DNA from: Szabonella sp046295215
GTDB lineage: Bacteria > Pseudomonadota > Alphaproteobacteria > Rhodobacterales > Rhodobacteraceae
Length of the DNA stretch: 64,000 nt
Assembly (NCBI GenBank): GCA_046295215.1
Contig: JBKBNP010000002.1
Coordinates: forward strand, 62,001 to 126,000
Reading direction: 5' to 3'
The translations under genes and the position numbers were made by a program. The notes under the pieces were generated by a model. That model was given only the letters and a program-made list of their open reading frames with translations, had not been told where the DNA came from and ran no database searches. This document shows positions 17,662-25,896 of this stretch, piece by piece (within the stretch, counting starts at the first letter, position 1; each line of letters opens with the position of its first letter).

Positions 17662-18804
17662 TCAACCCGCCGACAGGCAGTCCGCAACCGTCCTGGCCAG
17701 CCCGCGCATCAGATCGGGGTAGAGCCCCGCCCCCGGCGTCAGGGCCGCCCCTGCCGGGTCCAGCATGCCCCCGATCCTGACCCCGGTGCCTTCGGTCATC
17801 TGCACCACAAGCGCCGGATCGTGCCCGACCTCGGGGAACGCACAAAGCGCCATGCCGCTCTCCAGCCCGGCGCGCAAGTCGCGCAGCCGCGCCGCGCCGG
17901 GGGATGACGCATCACCCAGCCGCACCGCGCCCGCCACCTTGACCCCGAAATGGCCTGCGAAATAGCCATAGGCATCATGGAACACGACAAGGGGCCTGTC
18001 CTTCACCGGCTCCAGAATGGCGGCGATCTCTGCCTCCAACGCCTCGATCACCTCGGCACCCGCCTTTGCATTGGCCTCATAGGTCGCGGAATTGGCCGGA
18101 TCGAGGCGCGAGAGTTCGGCCGCGATCACCGGCAGCCAATGTTCGATATTGTGCGGATCAAGCCAGGCGTGGGGATCCAGTCCGGAATGGGAATGTCCGG
18201 AATGATCATGCCCAGACTCCTTGGCATGATCGTGGTCGTGGTCATGCTCGGCCTTGTTGCCATGATCGTGGTCGTGGTCATGCCCGGCCTTGTTGCCATG
18301 ATCGTGGTCGTGGTCATGCCCGGCCTTGTCGGCATGATCGTGGTCGTGGTCATGCCCGGCCTTGTCGGCATGATCGTGGTCGTGGTCATGCCCCGCTTCC
18401 TTGGCATGGTCATGATCGTGGCCTGCCTCCCCGGCATCCTCATGGTCATGGTCATGCTCTTCGCCAAACTCCTGAAGATGCGTGCCTTCGACCTCCAGCA
18501 GCGTCAGCCTCGGAACAGCCGCGCCCAGACCGGCCAGCGCGCGCTCCATCCAGGGAGCCATCGCAGGCCCCATCCAGACAGCAAGCTGCGCATCCGCAAT
18601 GGCAGCGGCCTGCGAGGGGCGAAGTTGCAGATCATGGGCATTTCCCCCCCGGTCCATCAAAAGCACAGGCTGACCCAGATCCCCCATCACCATTGCCACC
18701 AGCGAATGGACCGGCGGAATATCCGTCACCACGCGCGGCACCTCGGCCAGCGCTGCGGTCGTGGTCAGCAGACTGGTCAGTGAAAGGGCTATGGTATAAC
18801 GCAT
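17662..18804 (-). CDS. znuA: Zinc ABC transporter substrate-binding protein ZnuA with His-Asp repeats
   Basis: 380 residues. A signal peptide (MRYTIALSLTSLLTTTAALA) sends it to the periplasm, where it binds zinc for ZnuBC. Domain features: VVTDIPPVHSLVAMVMG, HDLQLRPSQAAAIADA, GLDPHAWLDPHNI, and VVFHDAYGYFAGHFG. The central charged loop is unusually long, with five tandem 12-residue units of the type GHDHDHDHADKA, encoded by 36-base repeats at about 18215-18400. ATG at 18804 has GGAGG 7 bases upstream. Divergent from zur, with a Zur-like box between them, so probably repressed by Zur when zinc is plentiful. Confidence 0.93.
   Translation of the reverse strand: MRYTIALSLTSLLTTTAALAEVPRVVTDIPPVHSLVAMVMGDLGQPVLLMDRGGNAHDLQLRPSQAAAIADAQLAVWMGPAMAPWMERALAGLGAAVPRLTLLEVEGTHLQEFGEEHDHDHEDAGEAGHDHDHAKEAGHDHDHDHADKAGHDHDHDHADKAGHDHDHDHGNKAGHDHDHDHGNKAEHDHDHDHAKESGHDHSGHSHSGLDPHAWLDPHNIEHWLPVIAAELSRLDPANSATYEANAKAGAEVIEALEAEIAAILEPVKDRPLVVFHDAYGYFAGHFGVKVAGAVRLGDASSPGAARLRDLRAGLESGMALCAFPEVGHDPALVVQMTEGTGVRIGGMLDPAGAALTPGAGLYPDLMRGLARTVADCLSAG
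18215..18400 (-). repeat. Tandem 36-base repeats in znuA (His-Asp loop)
   Basis: Five near-identical 36-base units encoding GHDHDHDH followed by ADKA, GNKA or AKES. Adjacent units form two identical-type pairs (ADKA twice, GNKA twice), suggesting recent duplication. Repeat number is likely to vary between strains. Confidence 0.85.
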
Positions 18805-18844
18805 GGGAAATCCTCCGGGCTTGATGGGTCCGGCCTTCATATGT

Positions 18845-18861
18845 ATGTAATATCATAACAG
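18845..18861. promoter_or_regulatory. Zur-like operator between znuA and zur
   Basis: ATGTAATATCATAACAG is an imperfect dyad with half sites TGTAAT and ATAACA. It resembles the known proteobacterial Zur consensus (ATGTTATAxTATAACAT). It lies in the 71-base gap between the divergent znuA and zur starts and probably controls both directions. Confidence 0.65.
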
Positions 18862-18875
18862 GTCAAGGTCCGAAT

Positions 18876-19379
18876 ATGCACAAGCCCCCCGGCGTCCCCC
18901 CTCATGACGACCCCGCTTTTGCCAAGCATGACCACCACCGCTGCGCAGATGAGGGTCTGGCGCGGGCCGAGGAAATCCTTGCCGCACGCAAGGTGCGCCT
19001 GACCCCGGTGCGGCGGCGCACGCTGGAAATCCTGCTCGAGGACCATCGCGCGCTGGGGGCCTATGAGGTGCTGGAACGACTCGCCGCCGATGGCTTCGGC
19101 AACCAGCCGCCGGTAGCCTATCGGGCGCTTGAATTTCTGGTTGACAACGGACTTGCCCATCGGGTGCGGCGGCTGAATGCCTTCACCGCCTGCCGCCATT
19201 CGGGGCAGGACCACGCCCCCGCCTTCCTGATCTGCCGGGCTTGCAACGCCGTGGCCGAAGCCCCCGCAACTCCTGTCCGCGAGGCACTGGAGGCGGCGGC
19301 GGGCGCGCTCGGCTTCAGCATCGAACGCAGCAATGTCGAGGCGCTCGGCCTCTGCCCGACCTGCCGGGATGCGACATGA
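18876..19379 (+). CDS. zur: Zinc uptake regulator, Fur family
   Basis: 167 residues. The winged-helix part has VRLTPVRRRTLEILLE and PVAYRALEFLVDNGLAHRV; the C-terminal part has FLICRACNAV and LGLCPTCRDAT, a pair of CxxC motifs that bind structural zinc. An N-terminal His-rich stretch (HDHHRC) precedes the domain. It represses zinc uptake when zinc is bound. First gene of zur-znuC-znuB, with its stop overlapping the znuC start (ATGA). Confidence 0.92.
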   Translation: MHKPPGVPPHDDPAFAKHDHHRCADEGLARAEEILAARKVRLTPVRRRTLEILLEDHRALGAYEVLERLAADGFGNQPPVAYRALEFLVDNGLAHRVRRLNAFTACRHSGQDHAPAFLICRACNAVAEAPATPVREALEAAAGALGFSIERSNVEALGLCPTCRDAT

Positions 19380-20170
19380 GCCTGATTGCGGCACAATCGC
19401 TGGGGGTGCGTTTTGGCGGTGCCGAGGTGCTGCGCGATGTCTCCCTGTCCATCGAGGCAGGCGAGATCGTCACCGTGGTCGGGCCGAACGGATCGGGCAA
19501 ATCGACGCTGCTGCGCGCGGTGCTGGGGATACAGGCTGCCTCTGCCGGGCAGGTGCTGCGCAAGGCGGGGCTCCGGATCGGCTATGTGCCGCAACGCCTT
19601 GCGATTGACCGGACATTGCCGATGACAGCGCGGCGGTTCCTGTCGCTGCCCCGGCGGGTCAGCGATCCCGAGGCGGCGGCTGCGCTGACCCGCTGTGGCG
19701 TGGCCGGGGTGGCCGGACGGCAATTGGTCGATCTGTCTGGCGGGCAATTGCAGAGGGTGCTGTTTGCCCGCGCGCTGCTGGGCAGCCCGGATCTTCTGGT
19801 GCTGGATGAACCGACACAGGGGCTCGACCAGCCCGGCGAGGCTGCATTCTACCAGTTGATTGCCGATGTGCGCCGCGAAACGGGGGCAGCTGTGCTGATG
19901 GTCAGCCATGACCTGCATGTGGTGATGGCGGCCTCTGACCGCGTCATCTGTCTCAACGGCCATGTCTGCTGCGAAGGGACACCGCAGGTGGTGCGCGACG
20001 CCCCGGAATATCGTGCGCTCTTTGGCTATGGCACGCAGGGCGCGCTGGCGCTCTACCGGCATGACCATGACCACAATCACGGCCCCGGTCCGGACCATCG
20101 GCATGATGCCCATTGCGCCCATGACCATTCGGGCGAGGACAGTCCGGAGGCCGATCATCACCATGCTTGA
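19376..20170 (+). CDS. znuC: Zinc ABC transporter ATP-binding protein ZnuC
   Basis: 264 residues. Walker A GPNGSGKST, signature LSGGQLQRV, Walker B LLVLDEPTQGLD, and the switch His in VSHDLHVV. The C-terminal tail is rich in histidine (HDHDHNHGPGPDHRHD and DHHHA), probably a zinc-binding extension. Coupled to zur by ATGA and overlapping znuB by 8 bases. Confidence 0.93.
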   Translation: MSLIAAQSLGVRFGGAEVLRDVSLSIEAGEIVTVVGPNGSGKSTLLRAVLGIQAASAGQVLRKAGLRIGYVPQRLAIDRTLPMTARRFLSLPRRVSDPEAAAALTRCGVAGVAGRQLVDLSGGQLQRVLFARALLGSPDLLVLDEPTQGLDQPGEAAFYQLIADVRRETGAAVLMVSHDLHVVMAASDRVICLNGHVCCEGTPQVVRDAPEYRALFGYGTQGALALYRHDHDHNHGPGPDHRHDAHCAHDHSGEDSPEADHHHA

Positions 20171-20954
20171 CGATTTCCTGACCCGCGCCGCGCTGGCGGG
20201 CCTCGGGCTGAGCTTTGCCACCGGCCCTCTGGGGGCGATGGTGGTCTGGCGGCGAATGGCCTATTTCGGCGATGCGACCAGCCACGCGGCCATTCTGGGC
20301 GTGGCTCTGGCGCTGGCGATGAACCTTCCGGTTGGCGTCGGCACGCTTCTGGTCGCTTTGGCGATGGCGGCCACCGTTTCCACCCTCTCGGCACGGGGCT
20401 GGGCGATGGACACGACGCTGGGGGTGCTGGCGCATTCCGCGCTGGCATTCGGACTGGTCGCGGTCAGCTTTCTGCCGGGTGTGCGCACGGACCTGTCCGC
20501 GCTTCTGTTTGGGGACATCCTTGCCGTGTCGCGGCTGGATCTTGCCTGGATCTGGGCGGGTTCGCTGTTGATCGCCTGCCTGCTGATCTGGCGCTGGCAG
20601 CGGCTGCTGACGGCCACGCTGAGCGAGGATCTGGCCCATGCCGCAGGCGTCGACCCGGACCGGGAGCGTCTGGTGCTGACGCTGGCATTGGCGGTGGTGG
20701 TCGCGGTGGCGCTAAAGATCGTGGGGGCACTGTTGATCGCCGCCATGCTCATCATCCCCGCAGCGACCGCGCGTGGTCTCGCGCGCAGCCCCGAAACCAT
20801 GGCGGCGCTGGCGGTGGTCACCGGGGCGGTGGCGACGCTGGGGGGTCTTTGGGCCTCGCTCACTTTCGACACGCCTGCCGGACCGTCCATCGTCACCGTG
20901 GCGGCAATCGGGTTCACGCTGTCTGTGCTGGCAGGCCGGTTGCGCCCGACCTGA
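20163..20954 (+). CDS. znuB: Zinc ABC transporter permease ZnuB
   Basis: 263 residues, polytopic ABC-3 family membrane protein with GPLGAMVVWRRMAYFGDATS near the start and LKIVGALLIAAMLIIPAATA in the later helices, typical of zinc/manganese permeases. Last gene of zur-znuCB, convergent with puuD at a 27-base gap. Confidence 0.92.
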   Translation: MLDDFLTRAALAGLGLSFATGPLGAMVVWRRMAYFGDATSHAAILGVALALAMNLPVGVGTLLVALAMAATVSTLSARGWAMDTTLGVLAHSALAFGLVAVSFLPGVRTDLSALLFGDILAVSRLDLAWIWAGSLLIACLLIWRWQRLLTATLSEDLAHAAGVDPDRERLVLTLALAVVVAVALKIVGALLIAAMLIIPAATARGLARSPETMAALAVVTGAVATLGGLWASLTFDTPAGPSIVTVAAIGFTLSVLAGRLRPT

Positions 20955-20981
20955 AAACGGGCGTCAGATCCAAAGGGCCAA

Positions 20982-22220
20982 TCAGAGATCCCGGCCCGCC
21001 CGGGTAAACCAGCGCACGATGGCCGCACGCTCCTGCGGCTCCATATAGCTCAGATTTCCGGGCGGCATGGCGTGGCTGACCCCGGATTGGAGATAGATCC
21101 GCCGCGCCTCGGTCGCGATCTGTTCAGGCGTTTCCAGAACCACCCCCTTGGGCGCCCAGTGCATGCCCGCCCAGACTGGCTCTGCCGCATGACACATGGA
21201 ACAGCGCCCCATGACAATATCGGTCACCGCATCGAAGCCATCGGCGCTGGCATAACGCAACGCCGCACCGGACAGTCCGGCCCGCGCCTCGGCGTCTTCG
21301 GCGCGCGGCACCGTCGACAGCCAGGCGACCACCAGAAACAGGATCGCGGTGGCGGCCCAGGTCCATGTCGGATTACCCTGCCGTGCATGGGTCGTGTTGA
21401 AATAGTGCCGGATCGTCACCCCCATCAGGAACACCAGCGCCGCGATCAGCCAGTTGTATTGCGAGGCAAAGACCAGCGGGTAATGGTTCGACAGCATCAG
21501 GAAGATCACCGGCAGCGTCAGATAGTTGTTATGCGTGCTGCGTTGCTTGGCGATCTTGCCGTATTTCGGATCGGGCGCACGCCCCGCCTTGAGGTCCGCC
21601 ACGACAATGCGTTGATTGGGCATGATGATGAAGAACACATTGGCCGACATGATCGTGGCCGTGAAGGCGCCAAGGTGCAGCAAGGCCGCACGGCCCGAGA
21701 ACACCTGCGTATAGCCCCAGCTCATCACGACCAGCAGAACATAGAGAAGGATCATCAGCCGCGTGTTGTCATCGCCGAACCGCGTCTTGCAGATCGTGTC
21801 ATAGGCGAGCCAGCCAAAGGCCAGGGATGCCAGCGAAATCCCCACCGCCTGCCAGACCGCAAGATCGGCAACCGTCGGATCGACGAGGTAAAGTTCCGCC
21901 CCGAGATAGTAGACCAGCACCAGCATGGCAAAGCCCGAAAGCCAGGTCGCATAGCTTTCCCATTTGAACCAGACAAGGTGGTCGGGCATGGACCCCGGGG
22001 CCACCAGATATTTCTGGATATGGTAGAACCCGCCGCCATGAACCTGCCATTCCTCGCCATCCGCCCCCGAGGCCAGATTACGGTCGCGGTGCAGCCCCAG
22101 ATCCAGTGCGATGAAATAGAAGGACGACCCGATCCAGGCGATGGCCGTGATCACATGGACCCAGCGCACAGCGACCTCCACCCAATCCCAGAGAATCGCC
22201 CAATGCAAAGCCTGTTCCAT
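20982..22220 (-). CDS. puuD: Membrane-bound urate oxidase (urate hydroxylase PuuD) with cytochrome c domain
   Basis: 412 residues. Family members are inner-membrane proteins that oxidise urate to 5-hydroxyisourate and pass electrons to a C-terminal cytochrome c. Several membrane segments occupy the first 300 residues (AVRWVHVITAIAWIGSSFYF and later helices), then heme motif CSMCH at residues 340-344 and a candidate axial Met in HAMPPGN. ATG at 22220 has an AGGGGA site. It supplies the step after XdhABC in purine degradation. Divergent from a LysR regulator that is a natural candidate to control it. Confidence 0.9.
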   Translation of the reverse strand: MEQALHWAILWDWVEVAVRWVHVITAIAWIGSSFYFIALDLGLHRDRNLASGADGEEWQVHGGGFYHIQKYLVAPGSMPDHLVWFKWESYATWLSGFAMLVLVYYLGAELYLVDPTVADLAVWQAVGISLASLAFGWLAYDTICKTRFGDDNTRLMILLYVLLVVMSWGYTQVFSGRAALLHLGAFTATIMSANVFFIIMPNQRIVVADLKAGRAPDPKYGKIAKQRSTHNNYLTLPVIFLMLSNHYPLVFASQYNWLIAALVFLMGVTIRHYFNTTHARQGNPTWTWAATAILFLVVAWLSTVPRAEDAEARAGLSGAALRYASADGFDAVTDIVMGRCSMCHAAEPVWAGMHWAPKGVVLETPEQIATEARRIYLQSGVSHAMPPGNLSYMEPQERAAIVRWFTRAGRDL

Positions 22221-22275
22221 CCGCGTCCCCTTTGTATTCCGGTTGATGCGCAAGGCTATACCGACAGGCACCTTT

Positions 22276-22297
22276 CTGTTAATTCGACAAATAGCAG
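22276..22297. promoter_or_regulatory. Imperfect dyad between puuD and the LysR gene
   Basis: CTGTTAATT-CGAC-AAATAGCAG, arms matching at 7 of 9 positions, in the 129-base divergent gap. LysR regulators commonly bind AT-rich interrupted dyads beside their own divergent promoter; this is a candidate only. Confidence 0.3.
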
Positions 22298-22349
22298 ATC
22301 ACTTTCAACGCAGGCCGTATAATCATCCGATCCCGAGGGGGCAGAACCC

Positions 22350-23324
22350 ATGTCCTATGTCCAGACGCTGAAGATGTTCGTCCGTGTCTATGAATTGGGC
22401 AGCATGAGTGCGGCCGCGCGGGACCAGCGCGTTTCAGCCGCTGTTGCCTCCTCGCGCATTTCGGAACTGGAAAAGCATCTGGGCGTGCGGCTGTTCAACC
22501 GCACCACGCGCAGCCTGCAACCGACCGAGAATGGCCGCATCTTCTATGACGGGGCGCGCAAGGTGCTGGATGCGATCGAGGAGGCGGAAGCGGCGGTGAT
22601 GGATGTCACGCAAAACCCGCGCGGCACCATTTTCGTCGCGGCCCCGCTGGGTGTGGGTCGGCGGTTCATCGCCCCGCATCTGCCCGCCTTCAAGGACCAG
22701 TATCCGCAGATCGACCTGCGCCTGCGCCTGTCGGACCGCCATGTGGACATGACCGCCGAAGGGCTGGATGTCGCCTTCCATCTCGGCACGCTGGAGGATT
22801 CGACGCTCAAGATGCGGCTGGTTGCAGAATGTCCCCGCATTCTCTGCGCGGCACCGGACTATGTCGCGAAACGCGGGATGCCGCAGGATGGCGCCGCCTT
22901 GCTGGCGGACCGCCATGACTGCCTCAACCTTCGCTTTCCCGGTGCCCGGGAATTCCAGTGGACCCTGCAAACCCCGGAAGGCCCGCGCCGGTTCGAAATC
23001 GCGGGCCCGTTCGAATCGGATGACGGCGATGTGCTGACCGGCTGGGCGCTGGACGGGCGGGGGATCGTGCTGAAACCCCTGTTCGAGGTCGCCACCCATC
23101 TGCGTGAGGGCCGGCTGGTGCCGGTGGCCACCGCCACCCCGCCACTGGCCACGCAACTGACCTGCCTCACCCAGCACCGCCGCCTGCGCGACCCCAAGAT
23201 CCGGCTTTTCGTCGATTTCATCATCGCGCGCTGCAAGGCAGATCTGGCCGCCGAGGTTGCAGGACTTCTGTTGCCGCCGCCCCCCGTTTCCGCACCACTA
23301 CCCCCAACAGGAGAAACGCCATGA
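22350..23324 (+). CDS. LysR family transcriptional regulator
   Basis: 324 residues. The N-terminal helix-turn-helix contains LKMFVRVYELGSMSAAARDQ and SSRISELEKHLGVRLFNRTT; the rest is the effector-binding domain. Divergent from puuD, so it may control urate oxidation, perhaps with a purine intermediate as effector (inference). Its stop overlaps the start of the metal-dependent hydrolase gene (ATGA), so that enzyme may be part of the same response. Confidence 0.88.
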   Translation: MSYVQTLKMFVRVYELGSMSAAARDQRVSAAVASSRISELEKHLGVRLFNRTTRSLQPTENGRIFYDGARKVLDAIEEAEAAVMDVTQNPRGTIFVAAPLGVGRRFIAPHLPAFKDQYPQIDLRLRLSDRHVDMTAEGLDVAFHLGTLEDSTLKMRLVAECPRILCAAPDYVAKRGMPQDGAALLADRHDCLNLRFPGAREFQWTLQTPEGPRRFEIAGPFESDDGDVLTGWALDGRGIVLKPLFEVATHLREGRLVPVATATPPLATQLTCLTQHRRLRDPKIRLFVDFIIARCKADLAAEVAGLLLPPPPVSAPLPPTGETP

Positions 23325-24016
23325 GGATCGTCTGGCTGGGACATTCCGGCTTCCGCATTGAAATCGAGCAGGCCGTCCTGCTCATCGACCCCTGGCTGAC
23401 GGGCAATCCGATGTTCCCCGCCGACCGCCGCGACGAGGCCCTGACCGGCGCCACACATATCCTGCTGACCCATGGTCATGGCGACCATGCCGGTGATGCG
23501 GCCGAGATCGCGCGCGACAGGGACATCCCCATCGCCTGCATCCACGAGCTTTCCGAATGGCTGGGCGCGCAGGACAGGGTCAGGACCATGGGCTTCGGCA
23601 AGGGCGGCACGCTGGACCTCGGGGGCGCCGCGGTCACGATGGTCAATGCCACCCATTCCGCCAGCGTCGATTTCACGTCCAAAGGGTTGATCCCCGCAGG
23701 ATCCGAGGCAGGCTTCATGGTCGCAGGCGAAGGCCACACCGTCTATGTCTCGGGTGATACGGACATCATGGCCGATATGGGCTGGATGGCAGAGTATCAC
23801 CGCCCCGACATCGGCATCCTCTGCGCGGGTGGCCATTACACGATGGACATGAAGCGCGCGGCCTTCGCGGCCCGCAAGTTCTTCGACTTCAAGACGGTGA
23901 TCCCCTGCCACTACCGGACCTTCCCGATCCTCGCCCAGTCGGCGGAAGAACTGGTCGCGGGCCTGCCCGGCGTCGAGGTGATCGAACCGCAAGTGCTGGA
24001 GCCAATCACGATCTGA
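23321..24016 (+). CDS. Metal-dependent hydrolase, MBL fold (UPF0173/UlaG-like)
   Basis: 231 residues. Metallo-beta-lactamase fold with the zinc motif THGHGDHAGD, plus WLGHSGFRIE and DPWLTGNP near the start, GDTDIMADM, and a C-terminal CHYRTFPIL. The UPF0173 family is broadly conserved with unassigned substrate. Coupled to the LysR gene by ATGA; ends 12 bases from the convergent tadA. Confidence 0.87.
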   Translation: MRIVWLGHSGFRIEIEQAVLLIDPWLTGNPMFPADRRDEALTGATHILLTHGHGDHAGDAAEIARDRDIPIACIHELSEWLGAQDRVRTMGFGKGGTLDLGGAAVTMVNATHSASVDFTSKGLIPAGSEAGFMVAGEGHTVYVSGDTDIMADMGWMAEYHRPDIGILCAGGHYTMDMKRAAFAARKFFDFKTVIPCHYRTFPILAQSAEELVAGLPGVEVIEPQVLEPITI

Positions 24017-24028
24017 CGGCAGACGGGC

Positions 24029-24475
24029 TCAGCGCCGCCCGGCGAAGAACTCCCGCAACAGGTTCTGCGACTCGTCAGCGGCAATACCGTCATAGATCTC
24101 GGGCACATGGTGGCATTGCGGATGCGCGAACACCCGCGCACCCGACGCGACCCCGCCGGACTTGGGATCCGCCGCACCATAGTAGAGCCGTGCGATGCGC
24201 GCCGCCGCAATCGCGCCTGCGCACATCGGGCAGGGCTCCAGCGTGACGTAAAGATCGTGGCCCAGCAGACGCTCCGCCCCCGTGGCCGCGCAGGCCGCGC
24301 GGATCACCAGCATCTCGGCATGGGCCGTAGGGTCGTTCAACTCCCGCGTCCGGTTGCCCGCGCGGGCAATGATCCCGCCGCCGGGCGCCACGACAACCGC
24401 CCCCACCGGCACCTCGCCGCGCGCGCCCGCCGCCCGCGCCTCCGCCAGCGCCGCCTCCATATGGGACCGGAACAT
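24029..24475 (-). CDS. tadA: tRNA-adenosine deaminase TadA
   Basis: 148 residues. Deaminates A34 to inosine in tRNA-Arg(ACG). Zinc site motifs are HAEM (H52, catalytic E54) and PCPMC (C82, C85). Start at 24475 is preferred because GGAGG lies 8 bases upstream; an ATG six bases earlier (24481) is an alternative with very short spacing. The open frame upstream of either is the complement of the rluB leader and not coding. Divergent from rluB with a repeat copy between. Confidence 0.92.
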   Translation of the reverse strand: MFRSHMEAALAEARAAGARGEVPVGAVVVAPGGGIIARAGNRTRELNDPTAHAEMLVIRAACAATGAERLLGHDLYVTLEPCPMCAGAIAAARIARLYYGAADPKSGGVASGARVFAHPQCHHVPEIYDGIAADESQNLLREFFAGRR

Positions 24476-24547
24476 AGTCATGCCCTCCGCAATGCCGCCT
24501 CCGGGGTCGCATTTCAACCCCCGCCCTTTCAAGCCCGGCCCTTGCAC

Positions 24548-24598
24548 CTTTTTCTGTCTGCAAATATCCTCGGGGGTCCGGGGGCAGACAGCCCCCGG
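24548..24598 (+). repeat. Palindromic repeat copy between tadA and rluB
   Basis: Core at 24548-24576 (CTTTTTCTGTCTGCAAATAT, then CCTCGGGGG) followed by hairpin CCGGGGGC-AGACA-GCCCCCGG at 24578-24598. It lies in a divergent promoter region, which argues against a pure terminator role for the family. Confidence 0.8.
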
Positions 24599-24640
24599 CG
24601 CTCCGCCACGTCGCGAGGACGTCGCAAAAGGAAGCCGAAC

Positions 24641-25720
24641 ATGTCCACCCCTCCCAAATCCGACGGCCCGAAACCCGTCAACCCGAAACCCGCCGTCCGC
24701 ACCATCCGGCGAACCGCTGCGGCACCGGCATTGCCCCCGGCAGACAAAGCGACCGAAGGCGACCGCATCGCCAAGGTTCTGTCGCGCGCCGGCATCGCCT
24801 CCCGCCGCGAGGCGGAACGCATGATCCAGCTCGGCGAGGTTGCCGTGAACGGCCGCGTGATCGACAGCCCCGCGCTGAACGTCACATCTAAGGATCGCAT
24901 CACCGTCAACGGCAAACCCGTCGGCGCGCCCGAACCCGCGCGGCTCTGGCTTTACTACAAGCCCGAGGGCCTCGTCACCTCGGCGTCTGACGAAAAGGGG
25001 CGCGAGACGATCTTCGACCACATGCCCCCCGAATTGCCCCGCGTGATGTCGGTGGGGCGGCTCGACCTCAATTCCGAGGGGCTCCTCCTGCTGACCAATG
25101 ACGGGGAACTCAAGCGCCGTCTGGAACTGCCCTCGACCGGCTGGCTGCGCAAATACCGGGTGCGGATCAAGGGCAACCCTGCCGATGCCGATCTGGAACC
25201 GCTGCGCCAGGGGATCACCGTAGAGGGCGAGAATTTCCAGCCGATGACCGTCAGCCTTGACCGGATCCAGGGGGCCAATGCCTGGCTGACCGTCGGCCTG
25301 CGCGAAGGCAAGAACCGCGAGATCCGCCGTGCGATGTCGGCCATCGGCCTCACGGTGAACCGGCTGATCCGCGTCAGTTATGGCCCGTTCCGGCTCAATG
25401 ACCTCAACCCCGGCGATGTCGAGGAAATCCGCCCCAAGGTGCTGCGCGACCAGTTGGGACTGACCGACCCCGGCGAGGAAGAGAAACCCACGCGCAAGCC
25501 CACCTCGCGGACAGTCCGCAAACCCGCCACAAAATCCGACCTGGACAAAGCATCTGCAACAGGCAAAACGGCGCGCGCCCCTCGTGCCGCCGCGACCAAA
25601 CCTGCGGCTTCCGGTGCGGGCAAAGGCACAGGCTGGGCCAAAAGCGAAAGCCGGGGCCAGGGTGCTGCACGCCCCTCCGCCAGGGAGGGCCGGGCGAAAC
25701 CCCGCCCCAAGGGGGAATAA
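24641..25720 (+). CDS. rluB: 23S rRNA pseudouridine synthase, RluB/RsuA family
   Basis: 359 residues. An S4 domain (RIAKVLSRAGIASRREAERM, then QLGEVAVNG) is followed by the catalytic domain with SVGRLDLNSEGLLLLTNDG, whose Asp is catalytic, and LREGKNREIRRAM. The C-terminal ~85 residues are a basic Lys/Arg/Pro/Ala-rich tail common in alphaproteobacterial members. AAGGAA precedes ATG at 24641. It modifies 23S rRNA, probably at the RluB site, by family knowledge. Confidence 0.9.
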   Translation: MSTPPKSDGPKPVNPKPAVRTIRRTAAAPALPPADKATEGDRIAKVLSRAGIASRREAERMIQLGEVAVNGRVIDSPALNVTSKDRITVNGKPVGAPEPARLWLYYKPEGLVTSASDEKGRETIFDHMPPELPRVMSVGRLDLNSEGLLLLTNDGELKRRLELPSTGWLRKYRVRIKGNPADADLEPLRQGITVEGENFQPMTVSLDRIQGANAWLTVGLREGKNREIRRAMSAIGLTVNRLIRVSYGPFRLNDLNPGDVEEIRPKVLRDQLGLTDPGEEEKPTRKPTSRTVRKPATKSDLDKASATGKTARAPRAAATKPAASGAGKGTGWAKSESRGQGAARPSAREGRAKPRPKGE

Positions 25721-25748
25721 ACCCTGCCATTCCCCATCGAACGCCCTT

Positions 25749-25773
25749 TATAGGCGGCATCGCGCTGCCTATA
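25749..25773. promoter_or_regulatory. Inverted repeat upstream of cluster A
   Basis: TATAGGCGGC-ATCGC-GCTGCCTATA, arms matching at 9 of 10 positions, between rluB and the 27-residue peptide gene. It could be an operator for the XpaC/TelA operon or a weak terminator of rluB; no T run follows on the + strand. CTATAG inside the right arm could also serve as a -10-like element. Confidence 0.45.
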
Positions 25774-25812
25774 GTCTGTCAAGGTCGCATCGGGGCGGCC
25801 AAAGGATCACAC

Positions 25813-25896
25813 ATGTCCGGCAAAGGCCTTCAGACTCTCTCCTTCGCGCTTCTGGTGGCGTTGACGCTCTATGTCGCCGGGCTGGGGGCTGTCTGA
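25813..25896 (+). CDS. 27-residue single-span membrane peptide, coupled to xpaC-like gene
   Basis: ATG at 25813 begins MSGKGLQTLSFALLVALTLY, ending VAGLGAV: a short polar head and one hydrophobic span of about 20 residues. Its TGA overlaps the ATG of the next gene (TGATG), indicating translational coupling. A GGAT site lies close upstream. It may be a small subunit of the membrane complex encoded by cluster A, or a leader peptide; no family is recognised. Confidence 0.6.
   Translation: MSGKGLQTLSFALLVALTLYVAGLGAV

Noticed and set aside
18215..18400. Regular 36-base repeats considered as a CRISPR array
   Set aside because: The units are contiguous without unique spacers and encode an in-frame His-Asp loop in ZnuA.
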